From the NCBI GenBank assembly GCA_963768185.1, contig CAVYGS010000005.1:62001-126000 (forward strand): DNA of 64,000 nt, given 5' to 3'. The position numbers were made by a program, and so were the translations under genes. Position 1 is the stretch's first letter; every line of letters starts with the position of its first letter. The DNA comes from Palsa-461 sp963768185. Its GTDB lineage: Bacteria; Actinomycetota; Acidimicrobiia; Acidimicrobiales; RAAP-2. The notes under the pieces are model-generated. The model did not search any database. It was not told the DNA's origin and saw nothing but the letters and a program-made list of their open reading frames with translations. Positions 1 to 8,853 of this stretch are shown here, piece by piece.

Positions 1-30
1 GTCACGCGAGGCGTCGGGATTCGTTACTAA
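1..30 (+). CDS. 3' end of an upstream gene (partial)
   Basis: The first 30 bases read as nine codons ending in TAA at 28-30 (…GVGIRY*). The stop overlaps the ATG of the next gene as TAATG, a common sign of translational coupling in an operon. A partner hydratase or dehydrogenase would fit beside a MaoC gene, but nothing in nine codons identifies it. Confidence 0.35.
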   Translation, partial: VTRGVGIRY

Positions 31-455
31 TGCAGATCGAGATCGGCCAAGAGATACCGACGTTTGAACGCATGTCCGGCTTCCATGCGTGGAATCGGTT
101 TGCTGCGGTAAACGACGAGTTCGTTCCCATTCACATGGACGATGACGCGGGGCGCCGTGCTGGCAATCCAGGTGCGTTTGGCATGGGGAACCTCCAGTTC
201 TCCTACCTCCACGCGCTGTTGCGCCAGTGGATTGGGGACGATGGGCGCATCATCGAAGTCGCTTGCCAGTTCCGCGCCCCAAACCTCCGTGGACTAACGA
301 CGATTGCTCGAGGAAGGGTCCTAGCAATTCGCGATCAAGGCAGCGAGACAGTCGTCGACCTCGAGGTATGGACTGAGACTGAGCAGGGCACTGTGATGGC
401 GCCAGGATCGGCAACCGTGGTGGTACCCAAGTTCACTTCAGAGGGTGGCACTTAG
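30..455 (+). CDS. MaoC-like hotdog dehydratase
   Basis: A 141-residue protein with the layout of a MaoC/(R)-hydratase hotdog domain. The N-terminal stretch has an FAAVNDEFVPIHMDDDAGR segment, which corresponds to the active-site Asp/His region (D…..H.D) of enoyl-CoA hydratase 2 proteins; a GNLQFSYLHALLRQW helix and then the beta-sheet half (CQFRAPNLRG…) follow. Such proteins hydrate 2-enoyl-CoA esters in lipid or steroid catabolism. The ATG overlaps the stop of an upstream gene cut by the window edge, suggesting an operon. The substrate cannot be told from the sequence. Confidence 0.8.
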   Translation: MQIEIGQEIPTFERMSGFHAWNRFAAVNDEFVPIHMDDDAGRRAGNPGAFGMGNLQFSYLHALLRQWIGDDGRIIEVACQFRAPNLRGLTTIARGRVLAIRDQGSETVVDLEVWTETEQGTVMAPGSATVVVPKFTSEGGT

Positions 456-778
456 GCCCTCGTACTCACACTTCCTGGATGTCCGTGAACGGATCATGTC
501 CTTCGTCGGGACAGTGTCAGCGCGGGTCGGTCATACAGGGGACGGACCGATGAAGTACAGCGATCAGGCGCACGAGGTGCTGGTCGTCGCCGAGCTAGAT
601 GATCCGGTAGGTGCCAACTCGGAGAGACCGCAATCCACGAAGGCATCCTCGAAGGACAGATATCCAAGGGCGCAACGACTCGAAGTGCCAGCCCCGTCAC
701 CAAGCGAGCGCTCATCGGGCGGCAAAGTAGCGTCGGATTTGTTTCCGGCTTCTCTCGAGGGTTACTCGGAGGAAGTGA
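456..778. other. intergenic region between convergent genes
   Basis: About 320 bases between the MaoC gene and the end of the oppositely oriented binding-protein gene. Open frames here lack recognisable protein features and a convincing start. I see no RNA gene or clear terminator. Confidence 0.5.
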
Positions 779-2038
779 TCACTTCGTCGCCGATGTGTTC
801 GAGAGCACCAAGGTTTTCGCCGCAGCGTCATAGTGAGCCATGTACACCGGGCCCAAGGCATAAGGCTGATTCTTCCCGAACGAGATTGGTGTGTCTGATC
901 CGGGAATCACGACTCCGTGGAGACTTTCTCCGGCGCGGACAAAACTTGCAACGGTCAGATGCTTTCCGGCAGCGGTCGCGATGGCGGAGAACAGAGCGAG
1001 ATCGGTGCACGCTTGCTCAACTCCGGTCCAAGTGGCCTGAGAAGTGGGGAGCGAGGCGCTGTAGGCATTGATGTGGTCGGACGGATAGGCCTTCCGAACG
1101 ATTCTTACGCAGCGTTGGATTCCAGAGTTGCTCCAGACTGTCGAGCCGGTTGGGACTGGGCTGCCGGTGACGACATTCTTGAGGTACATCGCGTTATCAC
1201 TGCCGGCCGAGCCAGCGAGGCCGCCTTCGGCCGTGGCTACCCAAGGTGGGTTGTAGGTACTCTGGATCGAGGTCAACGCCTCAGGCCAGATGGCCGAGCC
1301 GTTTCCCACTGCAACCACCTCGTTGACTCCATCGGATTGGAATCGTTGTGCGATCACCGCGACCTGCTCGTTCTCAGCGGGAAGGTCACCGAGCGGCGCT
1401 GAGTTGACTGCGGTGACCACAACAGACACATGAAGCTTCTTGAGTTCCGCTTGCACGATGGCGACCTCTGGCTGGTCGACCGACCCACCAGCAAAGATGC
1501 CCACCTTCTTGTTCTTGAACACACCCTGCTTCGCAAACACCGAAAGCTGGAGCGGATCAAACGCTGCCGCTGGTGGGGTGAGGGCAAAGTTCTGGGCCAC
1601 AGTCGCCGTTGTCGTGGTGGCAGCCTCCAGCGAATTAATCACTGAGACACTGTGTTGCTGGTAGCACGTTGGCTGGAGCGGAGCAATGGCCACAAAGACC
1701 TTGTCGTCTGCAGTCATCTCGGTACAGGCCGTGGCTCCCGCAGCCGTGCCCGTCGGATCGACCCCCATGATGTACGGAACAATCCGGCGCCCGTTGATTC
1801 CTCCGTGCGCATTGATGTTCGCAATGATGGCCATGTAGGCATCAGGCACGTTGCCCCAATTGAGGCTCACCCCCACCGCTTTGACGGCGGCGACATTGAC
1901 GTATGGGATACCCACTCGGATGGCGGTCGCCGTCACCCCTTGCGTGCTGTTCGCAGACGCAGACGCTGGACTGATCCCGAGGAACCCGCAAAGTGTTGCG
2001 ACGATCCCCACCGCGATGACCCCATTGCGCCTCAGCAT
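779..2038 (-). CDS. ABC transporter substrate-binding protein, Leu/Ile/Val type
   Basis: A secreted periplasmic-type binding protein of the Peripla_BP_6 (branched-chain amino acid/amide) family, about 419 residues. I place the start at the ATG at 2038 because an AAGGGGGAAG Shine-Dalgarno lies just upstream. The N-terminus is a classic signal peptide (MLRRNGVIAVGIVATLCGFL…SASA). The mature part starts TAIRVGIPYVN and has the INGRRIVPYIMGVDPTG segment typical of the family. Relatives capture amino acids, amides or aromatic acids for an ABC importer. No permease or ATPase gene is adjacent, so it is an orphan receptor here. An IS element sits only about 50 bases upstream and may have replaced its native promoter. 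Confidence 0.85.
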   Translation of the reverse strand: MLRRNGVIAVGIVATLCGFLGISPASASANSTQGVTATAIRVGIPYVNVAAVKAVGVSLNWGNVPDAYMAIIANINAHGGINGRRIVPYIMGVDPTGTAAGATACTEMTADDKVFVAIAPLQPTCYQQHSVSVINSLEAATTTTATVAQNFALTPPAAAFDPLQLSVFAKQGVFKNKKVGIFAGGSVDQPEVAIVQAELKKLHVSVVVTAVNSAPLGDLPAENEQVAVIAQRFQSDGVNEVVAVGNGSAIWPEALTSIQSTYNPPWVATAEGGLAGSAGSDNAMYLKNVVTGSPVPTGSTVWSNSGIQRCVRIVRKAYPSDHINAYSASLPTSQATWTGVEQACTDLALFSAIATAAGKHLTVASFVRAGESLHGVVIPGSDTPISFGKNQPYALGPVYMAHYDAAAKTLVLSNTSATK

Positions 2039-2093
2039 CGCTTCCCCCTTCCTTGGGGACACGATTCACGTGACCCTAAAACTAGGCGCCAGT

Positions 2094-3740
2094 GAGCCCG
2101 TTGCAGTAACGGCTGCGCGCTGAGAACCATCCTGGTGGATGCGGTGTCAGGGCTGCTCGGTTGGACCCAAGAATGGCTGGCGGTCCCTATCGGGGGAACT
2201 CAGGGCCGTTCTGGGGGGCTGCTTGCCGCTCGATGAGGTCCGGACGGACCCCTTTCACCCGCTGATGACCGCCATGCGGGACCACGGTGCGATGGTGGCG
2301 TCGGTGAGAGAGCGACGGTAGATCTTCAAGAGGTTGTGGGTGCCCATGAGCAGCTTCCACTCGCTTTGGGCGGCCGCCTTGCCCCTGCGCATGAACCGTC
2401 TGGCACCCCGGGCGTCTTTGGTCTGGCCGAAGACCGGCTCGATGATGTGCTGTCGCTTCTTGTAGATGGCTCGTCCCGAGTCGGTCGAGACCTTGCGGTC
2501 CATCTCTTCGACCAGGGTGGCGTCGGCCCGCAGCGGTCCTCGCCGCCCGTTGCGCGGCTCGGGATTCTTGTTCATGTTGCGCGTGGCGATGAGGCAGTCG
2601 GGATCACTGTCGCCGAGGCGGGACAGGTTGTCTTCGGAGGCGTAGCCGGCGTCGGCCAGCAGCTTGGTCGGCCGCTCGGTGATGCCGGCGTCCTCGAGGG
2701 AGCGGTTCGTGGATTCGATCATGGGGTGGAGCTGGCCCATGTCGTTGTGCTCGTCGGTCACATCGGCCGCCACGACCACCTGTTCCTCGTTGGCCACGGC
2801 CTGGGCGTTGTAACCCTGGAGGTAGCCGTCCTTGGTCTTCATGATGCGGCTCTCGGGGTCACTGACGTTGGCCTTGGCCTCGGAGGTGTCGGGGGCCTTG
2901 GGCTTGCGGCCCCGGAGCTTTTGGCCGCTGGCCTGCTCTTTTTCGGCCCGTTGCGCCAGGTGGGCCTGGTGGGCCTCTTTGGCTGCCTTGTCTTGGGCGT
3001 CGAGGGCGGCCTTGGCCTCAGCCAGGCGCTTGCGGCGAGCTTCGCGGCCCCGCAGATGGGCCGGGGGCTCGTCCCCGGTGGCATCGGGTCCATAGAGGGC
3101 GTCTTCGGCCGCGTCGGCCGCCTCGGCCTCTTCGAACATCTTTTGCACCGCCGCTTCGATGTGGTCCTTGGTGCGGTTGGCGTCGAGGGCGGCCGGGCAC
3201 CCCATCTTGGTCCCGTCGAGCGCCACCACCCCGAGGCTAACCATCCCCGCTTCTGAGCACAGACGCAGCGACGAGGTGAAGACCGAGGCCATGGCGCCTT
3301 GATGGCGCTGGCGGAACCGGGCGATGGTGGTGTGGTCCGGGCACTGGTTCGCCGCCACCACCTTGAACCCGACATCGACGTGGCAGGCCCGCTCGATCTG
3401 GCGGGACGACCGGATGCCCAGGCAGTAGGAGTAGAGGACGAGGGCGACCATCATCTTGGGGTCGTGGGCCGCTGCTCCCCAGCCGTCGCTGCGATAGCCG
3501 GCGTAGAAGGGGGCAAGGTCCATCTCGTCCACGCTGTCGAGCACGAACCAGGCCAGATGATCCTCGGGAAGCCAGTCGGCCACCGAAGGCGGCAGCAGGT
3601 ACACCTGGTCACGCTCGACAGCCAAGAAGTTGTACGCCATGCACCAATTCTCCACGATCGGCGCGATCAGGTGGCGGCAATCACGCGCGCGCTACCTGGA
3701 CCTTCCTAGATCGCCGCCGGGAGGTTTCTGCAACAGGCTC
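2094..3740. mobile_element. complete IS1182-type insertion sequence
   Basis: Imperfect terminal inverted repeats can be read at 2094-2110 (GAGCCCGTTGCAGTAAC) and 3724-3740 (GTTTCTGCAACAGGCTC), 15 of 17 positions matching. They enclose one transposase gene on the minus strand. The four-base direct repeat CAGT at 2090-2093 and 3741-3744 looks like the target duplication. The element is 1647 bp with intact ends and an open transposase frame, so it could still be active. Confidence 0.85.
2255..3640 (-). CDS. IS1182-family transposase
   Basis: A 461-residue DDE transposase. Start chosen at the ATG at 3640 (MAYNFLAVERDQ), preceded by GGAG at good spacing; an upstream GTG adds five residues. The N-terminal DUF772-type region (LAWFVLDSVDEMDL…GYRSDGWGAAAHDPKMM) carries the IRSSRQIERAC motif. 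A charged Ala/Lys/Glu insertion (roughly residues 190-250) separates it from the catalytic core with the D of VALDGTKMG, the D of LLADAGYASE and the C-terminal YKKRQHIIEPVFGQTK glutamate. The frame is intact. It acts on the inverted repeats flanking it. Confidence 0.92.
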   Translation of the reverse strand: MAYNFLAVERDQVYLLPPSVADWLPEDHLAWFVLDSVDEMDLAPFYAGYRSDGWGAAAHDPKMMVALVLYSYCLGIRSSRQIERACHVDVGFKVVAANQCPDHTTIARFRQRHQGAMASVFTSSLRLCSEAGMVSLGVVALDGTKMGCPAALDANRTKDHIEAAVQKMFEEAEAADAAEDALYGPDATGDEPPAHLRGREARRKRLAEAKAALDAQDKAAKEAHQAHLAQRAEKEQASGQKLRGRKPKAPDTSEAKANVSDPESRIMKTKDGYLQGYNAQAVANEEQVVVAADVTDEHNDMGQLHPMIESTNRSLEDAGITERPTKLLADAGYASEDNLSRLGDSDPDCLIATRNMNKNPEPRNGRRGPLRADATLVEEMDRKVSTDSGRAIYKKRQHIIEPVFGQTKDARGARRFMRRGKAAAQSEWKLLMGTHNLLKIYRRSLTDATIAPWSRMAVISG

Positions 3741-3890
3741 CAGTATTATTCGGTTACGTCGACTCGTCTAACCAGATTGCTTTGGCAGGGTAGGTCACGC
3801 ATTGCAAACGGGGCATGCAGGATTATTGATTGACGCCCGATACCGGCGACCTGAGACAGGTCGAACCCAACGTAAGGGCGGAGGTCCCCT

Positions 3891-4388
3891 ATGACCCTCG
3901 AGCTTGAAGCAAATGAGAGCGGCCGCCTCTGGTCGGAGGATCCAGATGAGTGGAGACACTTGTGCACACCGGAAGGATGCCCGATGTGCGGCGATGATCC
4001 ACATCCCGAGTGGCTCCTGGCCGACACGGAGCTGTGCCGGATCTCCGCCTGGAGCGAAGCGGTCCTTCCTGGCTATGCCTGCGTTCTCTGCAAGCGCCAC
4101 GTCATCGAACCATTCGATCTCTCGGAGGACGAACAGTCGGCCTTCTTCTTAGACGCCATGGCGACGGCGCGAGGCCTTGCGAAGCTGTTCGACTCGGTGA
4201 AGATGAACCACGAGATCCATGGAAATACCGTTCCGCACCTGCATATGCATCTCTTCCCGCGTACGCCTGGGGACGTCTACGTTGGATACCCGAACCACTG
4301 CCGAGCCCGGTTCACCCGGACTGATGAAGAGATCGGTCTAATGCGTAAGGCGGTTCGGGCGGAGTTGTCTGGGCGACTGCTCTCCTAG
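3891..4388 (+). CDS. HIT-family protein
   Basis: A 165-residue histidine-triad protein. The HIT motif PHLHMHLFPR (H-x-H-x-H) lies near residues 121-130, with the central histidine expected to be the nucleotide-phosphate nucleophile. An early CTPEGCPMCG segment adds a pair of cysteines (C-x2-C) that may bind zinc, as in some actinobacterial HIT proteins. HIT enzymes hydrolyse or transfer nucleotide phosphates such as AMP from dinucleoside polyphosphates. The ATG at 3891 follows a clear GGAGGT. It lies just beyond the IS1182-type element and runs away from it. Confidence 0.88.
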   Translation: MTLELEANESGRLWSEDPDEWRHLCTPEGCPMCGDDPHPEWLLADTELCRISAWSEAVLPGYACVLCKRHVIEPFDLSEDEQSAFFLDAMATARGLAKLFDSVKMNHEIHGNTVPHLHMHLFPRTPGDVYVGYPNHCRARFTRTDEEIGLMRKAVRAELSGRLLS

Positions 4389-4534
4389 CGCTGCCGTCGG
4401 TGTTGCGTCCTAACTGCGGTGCGCCGGGGTGAGCACTACCAGCTCCGCGACAGGCGGTCGACGTGCGAAGAGCCTCAAATCGACGGTGAAAGAAGGCGAG
4501 GTCGAAGTTAACAGCCCTGCTGTCCGCCGGGCGA

Positions 4535-4882
4535 TCAGCCTGCAGGGAGGCTGGGCACCGAATGGCCAGGAGTGGTCGTGGTCGGCACGATCGGAGCGCC
4601 GGCTCCACCACCACCCCCCGCCTGGTCGGCGATCTCATTGTCGCAAGTGGCCTGCTGGGCCTGGGATGGGGGGTCGCCGTACGAGGAGTCGCGGCCTTCG
4701 GCGCAAAGTTGGATCTGCTGCTCGGCCGTTGACTTGGAGAGAATTCCGGTAGAACCGGATCCCGAGCCGCTGGAGAACGTCCCGAGGCTGATGACGGTCA
4801 GGATCAGGGCAAGTAGCAGGCTCACCGCAACTGCTATCAGGCCCGCCGTGCTCGAGAGGCCCTTGCTAATTGCGACGTTCAT
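4535..4882 (-). CDS. small membrane-anchored protein, pilin-like N-terminus
   Basis: A 115-residue protein with no family I can name. Residues 8-36 are one long hydrophobic helix (STAGLIAVAVSLLLALILTVIS), followed by a Ser/Gly linker, a segment with two cysteines (LCAEGRD…ATCDNEI) that could form a disulfide, and a Gly/Pro/Thr-rich tail. The single N-terminal helix and exported soluble part recall type IV/Tad minor pilins or other membrane-tethered surface proteins, but no prepilin peptidase site is obvious. A strong AGGAGGT ribosome site precedes the ATG. It converges with the HIT gene. Confidence 0.7.
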   Translation of the reverse strand: MNVAISKGLSSTAGLIAVAVSLLLALILTVISLGTFSSGSGSGSTGILSKSTAEQQIQLCAEGRDSSYGDPPSQAQQATCDNEIADQAGGGGGAGAPIVPTTTTPGHSVPSLPAG

Positions 4883-5370
4883 GTCACCACCTCCTCACCT
4901 CGGCTGTATCGGCGGCGCCTCATTGCTGGAGCACTGGTGACCCCCCGAACGGGCCTGATCACTTCGTCCAATTTGCCATGAGGGTGGCCCTTGAGCGTGC
5001 ATAGGAACTCAGCTCGCGCTACTTCGTGAACGCCGCGAAGGTCCGCGACCGCACGCGGAACGACGGGTCTGCGTGCGGGTCCCTCGCCGATCAGCTCTAC
5101 CGAACGAGTGTCCCAGAACGCGCCCCGATGTCGCGTGCTTACTCAGGCTGTCGCAGGCCGCGGAGCCGGCCGCAGGATCTCAGACCCAACGCGAACGGTG
5201 CAGCCACAACTGGACCCATGCGCTCCCTCAGTGAGCAACTTAATTTGCCAGGCTTGGACTTTGAAACGTTCTGACCACGCGGACCAGCGGCCATGCTTCG
5301 TCGACTGCTTGTTGCTGTACACGACTATCCAATTCGGACCATCTGTGGGGCTATAGACGGTTAACACGCT
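4883..5370. other. gap without a supported gene
   Basis: Nearly 490 bases between two leftward genes. It must hold the promoter of the pilin-like gene near its left end. Short frames here have no ribosome site or recognisable domain, and I see no RNA gene or repeat. Confidence 0.45.
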
Positions 5371-5763
5371 TCAACCCGTAGGGGTCACGACCAAGGTGTT
5401 GTGGGCCGCGAGGATCTTCCACTCGGCGTTTCGCAACTCAATGACGAGGGTCATGAGCGTGCGCTGAGTTTCGCCTTTTCCCCCCTCGCGGCCCTGGACT
5501 TCGCTTGATAGGTGAGCAACGATCAGGCCGGGCACCAATTCGCGCGAGTCTTCAACAACGAATTGAGCGGTGGAATCCTTGTAAACCCCGGCATGGATGA
5601 CCGTGTGTTGCTGTTCAATTTCATCTCGGCTCCGTAGGCAAACCCCTCGAATGTTCACGAAGGCAGCATCAACGTGGAACAGGCCTGCGAATGCCTTCAT
5701 GTCGTGCCGATTCCACGCCGTTGTCAAGGCAACGGAGATCTCATTGCTGACCTGCACATCCAT
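5371..5763 (-). CDS. SnoaL-like / DUF4440 (NTF2-fold) protein
   Basis: A 130-residue protein of the NTF2-like fold. It shows the SgcJ/EcaC/DUF4440 pattern: an N-terminal helix ending in LTTAWNRHDMKAFAGLFHVDAAF, then V.IRG….SRDEIEQQHTVIH, and a last strand WKILAAHNTLVV. Members are small polyketide-cyclase-like enzymes, isomerases or binding proteins, and many have no known role. The ATG at 5763 follows AGGAGG. The neighbour upstream (DinB protein) runs the same way after about 170 bases, so shared transcription is possible but not shown. Confidence 0.8.
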   Translation of the reverse strand: MDVQVSNEISVALTTAWNRHDMKAFAGLFHVDAAFVNIRGVCLRSRDEIEQQHTVIHAGVYKDSTAQFVVEDSRELVPGLIVAHLSSEVQGREGGKGETQRTLMTLVIELRNAEWKILAAHNTLVVTPTG

Positions 5764-5936
5764 TCCAACCTCCTATCCCAGACTGCCCGGCCCGCCGGGC
5801 CGCCGGCAGCGCAGAAAAAAGGGCTCCCAAGCCGCGAGCGGTCGCCTTCGGATGGCGTCGACTACGTCATCGAATCAGGTCGGGGAGGCGCAAAGTGACG
5901 GCACCTCGTGGCCGCGCAAGGCGAACGTGGCCGTCA

Positions 5937-6446
5937 TCACTCGGTGAGGACGAGGTGCTGCTTGCCGTCGATCAACTCGCGCGCCGCGTCAAGGTGACCG
6001 GTGTGGGCGGCGGTCTCGGTAATGACGTGAAGCACGATCTCTCGGGCGCTGTCGAGCCGCCAGGAGCCGAAGAAGTCTGGCCACCACGCTGGTGGCACAT
6101 CGAGCGACCCGGCGGCGATGATCGCATTGGAACGCTCGGTGTTGTGCCGGTACCCCTGGAGCACCGTGTCGGCGGAATCCTCGATTCCTACGTCCCAAGC
6201 GTTACCTGATGAGCCAAGTACATCTTCTATGGCAGTCTGCTCACCTGCAATGACGGCCTGGAACCAGAAGCGTTCCACGTCCAAGGACAAGTGGTTCACC
6301 AGGCCGAGGCAGGTCCAGCGCGACGGAAGAACCTGACGGCGAAGGTCGTCGACGCCAAGGCCATCGAGGGCCTCGAAGATGTGCTCGCGTTGGTCATTCA
6401 GGGCGCGCAACAGCGCTCGCTGCTCATTTGACGTCGGAGACGGCAT
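5937..6446 (-). CDS. DinB/DUF664-family protein
   Basis: A 169-residue four-helix-bundle protein of the DinB superfamily. The metal-ligand histidines can be placed: the H of GLVNHLSLDVERFWF in the second helix and the paired histidines of VLHVITETAAHTGHLD near the C-terminus. DUF664 members are thiol-dependent transferases or isomerases; in actinobacteria the thiol is often mycothiol. A GAGAGG lies upstream of the ATG. The IS1634-type element begins about 120 bases upstream. Confidence 0.85.
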   Translation of the reverse strand: MPSPTSNEQRALLRALNDQREHIFEALDGLGVDDLRRQVLPSRWTCLGLVNHLSLDVERFWFQAVIAGEQTAIEDVLGSSGNAWDVGIEDSADTVLQGYRHNTERSNAIIAAGSLDVPPAWWPDFFGSWRLDSAREIVLHVITETAAHTGHLDAARELIDGKQHLVLTE

Positions 6447-6569
6447 GCCTCTCTTCTCTGTCTACGGTCCGGATGCGTTAGGGATCCAGACCTTCACTCT
6501 TGCCGCCGCCTCCGCCTGACGGTCGAGAGGCGTCCTCTATTGCTTAAGTGTGGCTACCTGTATCGCTGA

Positions 6570-8523
6570 TCTGACTTCAGCGGGGTAGGCCCCTTTTCGG
6601 GGTCCTCGAGCCACGCCGCGATCCGTCTACCAGGAAGAAAGTACTCGGGGCCGACGGTTCCCTTCCGAATTGTGGGGGCGACACATCACCACTGCGGAGG
6701 TCGTGACATCGTATAATCAGGTTCGGTGCACGTGAAGCGGACGGTGCGTAGGAGGGGCGACAAGGAGTACGTCTACCTGTCGCTGGTCGAGTCCGTCCGC
6801 GTCAATGGCAAGAAGACCCACCAGACGTTGCTGCGCCTGGGCGAGGTGTCCGAACTCCGTGACTCGGGCCAGCTGGACCGGCTGATCACCACCTTGCGCA
6901 ACTACTCGCAAGGTTCGTGGCTCGAAGCCGGCGCCGACATCACCGGGGCTGGCGCGCCGGCGTTCGGGGCGGTGGCGGCCATCGCCTCATACTTCGACCG
7001 CTTGGGTTTGCGCCAGCACTTCGCCGCCATCGGAGAGGGCCGCGGCTCCAAGCACCTCGACGACACCGTGTTCGTCATGGTGGCCAACCGGTTGTGCGAG
7101 CCGGGGTCCAAGCGCCGGACGATCACCGAGTGGCTGAAGACCGTTGTCCTACCTCCCGGTGTCAGCGAGCCGTTGCTCGACCAGTGCTACCGGGGTCTCG
7201 ACGCGGTCGCCGACGCCAAAGAGTCGACCGAAGAGGTCCTCTACGCGCACTTGACCGATCTCACCAATCTCGATCTGCGCCTCGCCCTCTACGACCTCAC
7301 CTCCACCTACTTCGAGACGGCCAAGGGTCCGAGCGAGACGTTCGCCTCACGCCACTACGGCTACAGCCGTGACAAGCGTGGTGATCGACCCCAGGTGGTG
7401 ATCGGGCTACTCGTCACCGGAAACGGCATCCCGATCGCCCACTACGTGTTCCCCGGCAACACGGCCGACTCGACCACGCTTCCCCATGTCATGGCCGACT
7501 ACCAGCGCCGCTTCGCCATCGGAAAGATCGCCCTGGTGGCCGACCGGGGCCTCATCAGCGAAAAGAACCTGAACGACGTGGCCGCCGCCGGCTTTGACCA
7601 CGTGCTGGCCACCCGGCTGCACCGCGACGCCGACGTGGAGGCCGTGCTGAAAATGGCCGACCAGGCCGACGCATCGGCCTGGATAGAAGTGGCACCGTCC
7701 AACTCGTTCGCCCTCGAGCTCACCCACCACGACCAGCGCTACGTCGTGGTCACCTCCACCGAGCGCAAAGGGCGCGACGACCGTCGACGAGAAGAGCTGT
7801 TAGCCCGCACCGAAGACAAGCTCATCGCCCTCGCCGCCCGGGTCGAGGCCAAGAGACTCGTCGACCCGGCCAAGATCGGCGCGGCGGCCGACCGGATCCT
7901 GCGCGACTCGGGGGTCGGGCGATGCTTCACCACCACCATCCGCACCGGGTACTTCGGCTGGGACTTCGATGCCGAGGCCCTCGACTACGAAGTACGCCTC
8001 TTGGCCGGCCGCTACGTCATCACCACCTCACTCGAAAAGAAGGACGCCTCGACGGCCGACGTGGTGCGCCACTACAAGATGCTCCAAAACGTCGAACAGC
8101 GCTTCCGGGTGATGAAGGACTTCTTGGGGTTGCGACCGGTCCACCACCGGACCGAAGAGCGCGTGCGCGCCCACATCGCACTGTGCGTCATCGCCGCGGT
8201 GATCGAAGCGGTGATCGGCGAGGACCTCGCCCGCGCCAACCTGCGCGATCCCGACATCGACGACCAGGTCATGACACCACGACGAGCCCTGGCCGAACTG
8301 GGCAACATCCGGCTCCACCGACTCGATGCCGGACGCCCCATCGAGCTCGTGGACCGGCCCACACCGCTGCAGCGCAGCATCCTCGAGGCCCTGGCGGTGG
8401 ACACCTCAACCTGGAACCGGGCCGCAATCGCCTGACCTGGGCTTTCTCAAACTGTGTGGGGGAAACACTTTCGCGTCGCGCCCTATCTACCAGGACTTTC
8501 GCGGCACCCCCGCTGAAGTCGGG
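6570..8523. mobile_element. complete IS1634-type insertion sequence
   Basis: A perfect 13-base inverted repeat, GACTTCAGCGGGG at 6573-6585 and its complement at 8508-8520, extends to 16 bases with two mismatches. Just outside lies a five-base direct repeat GCTGA (6565-6569 and 8524-8528), the expected size of an IS1634 target duplication. The element is 1954 bp with one intact transposase gene. Confidence 0.82.
6726..8435 (+). CDS. IS1634-family transposase
   Basis: A 569-residue DDE transposase. It begins with the family's basic leader (VKRTVRRRGDKEYVYLSLVES.R…HQTLLRLGEV). The core has the first catalytic Asp in LALYDLTSTYFE, the HYGYSRDKRGDRPQVVIGLLV segment, the second Asp in IALVADRGLISEKN, and the C-terminal YKMLQNVEQRFRVMKDFLGLRPVHHRTEERVRAHIALCVIA region with the Glu. 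Start is GTG at 6726 or, six bases on, GTG at 6732. The frame is unbroken. Confidence 0.93.
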   Translation: MHVKRTVRRRGDKEYVYLSLVESVRVNGKKTHQTLLRLGEVSELRDSGQLDRLITTLRNYSQGSWLEAGADITGAGAPAFGAVAAIASYFDRLGLRQHFAAIGEGRGSKHLDDTVFVMVANRLCEPGSKRRTITEWLKTVVLPPGVSEPLLDQCYRGLDAVADAKESTEEVLYAHLTDLTNLDLRLALYDLTSTYFETAKGPSETFASRHYGYSRDKRGDRPQVVIGLLVTGNGIPIAHYVFPGNTADSTTLPHVMADYQRRFAIGKIALVADRGLISEKNLNDVAAAGFDHVLATRLHRDADVEAVLKMADQADASAWIEVAPSNSFALELTHHDQRYVVVTSTERKGRDDRRREELLARTEDKLIALAARVEAKRLVDPAKIGAAADRILRDSGVGRCFTTTIRTGYFGWDFDAEALDYEVRLLAGRYVITTSLEKKDASTADVVRHYKMLQNVEQRFRVMKDFLGLRPVHHRTEERVRAHIALCVIAAVIEAVIGEDLARANLRDPDIDDQVMTPRRALAELGNIRLHRLDAGRPIELVDRPTPLQRSILEALAVDTSTWNRAAIA

Positions 8524-8853
8524 GCTGACCGAGAGCCCAATTCGAATCGGACTGGGTCCCCAAGTCAGCAGCGGTCGCCGCCAACCATGTCAAAGCAGCA
8601 ATAAGACCAGGTCAGAAGGGTTGGCCGTAGAGGACTCGAACCTCTGACCCCTTGCGCGTCATTTTCGTGGCGGTCGTGGGGTCCATAGAGGCGTGGAGAG
8701 TCTGGCGAGGTCAGGAGGGGTGCCCCACTCCCCCGGCTGGGGTCTAGTTGGGTCCTGAGAGGGTGGTCCGGTCGGATTGCGTTGACAAATCCGTTGACAA
8801 ATCAGCCAGCCGAGTGGATCCGCGCCCATCCGGCGCGGCGGCAAGATGGTCAG
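8524..8853. other. gap with a tRNA-Val fragment, no gene
   Basis: Between the IS1634-type element and the acetyltransferase. The only structure I see is the tRNA-Val 3' fragment annotated separately. The stretch near 8780-8805 holds a short tandem echo (GTTGACAAATCC/GTTGACAAATC). Confidence 0.5.
8623..8662 (-). repeat. tRNA-Val(GAC) 3' fragment, candidate attachment site
   Basis: Forty bases identical to the 3' part of the intact tRNA-Val at 18468-18540: the acceptor 3' strand, T-arm, variable loop and 3' side of the anticodon stem-loop. The D-arm and 5' acceptor strand are absent. Such truncated copies are left when an element integrates into a tRNA 3' end. It is the outermost of three copies. 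Confidence 0.8.

Noticed and set aside
445..1071. Long plus-strand frame after the MaoC gene
   Set aside because: Opposite-strand shadow of the binding-protein gene; low-complexity translation with no domain.
2336..3256. 306-codon plus-strand frame
   Set aside because: Shadow of the IS1182 transposase; Gly/Val-rich translation without protein features.
6650..6730. Direct GTGGGGG repeats as IS1634 ends
   Set aside because: They are in direct, not inverted, orientation; the GACTTCAGCGGGG pair with flanking GCTGA gives a consistent boundary.
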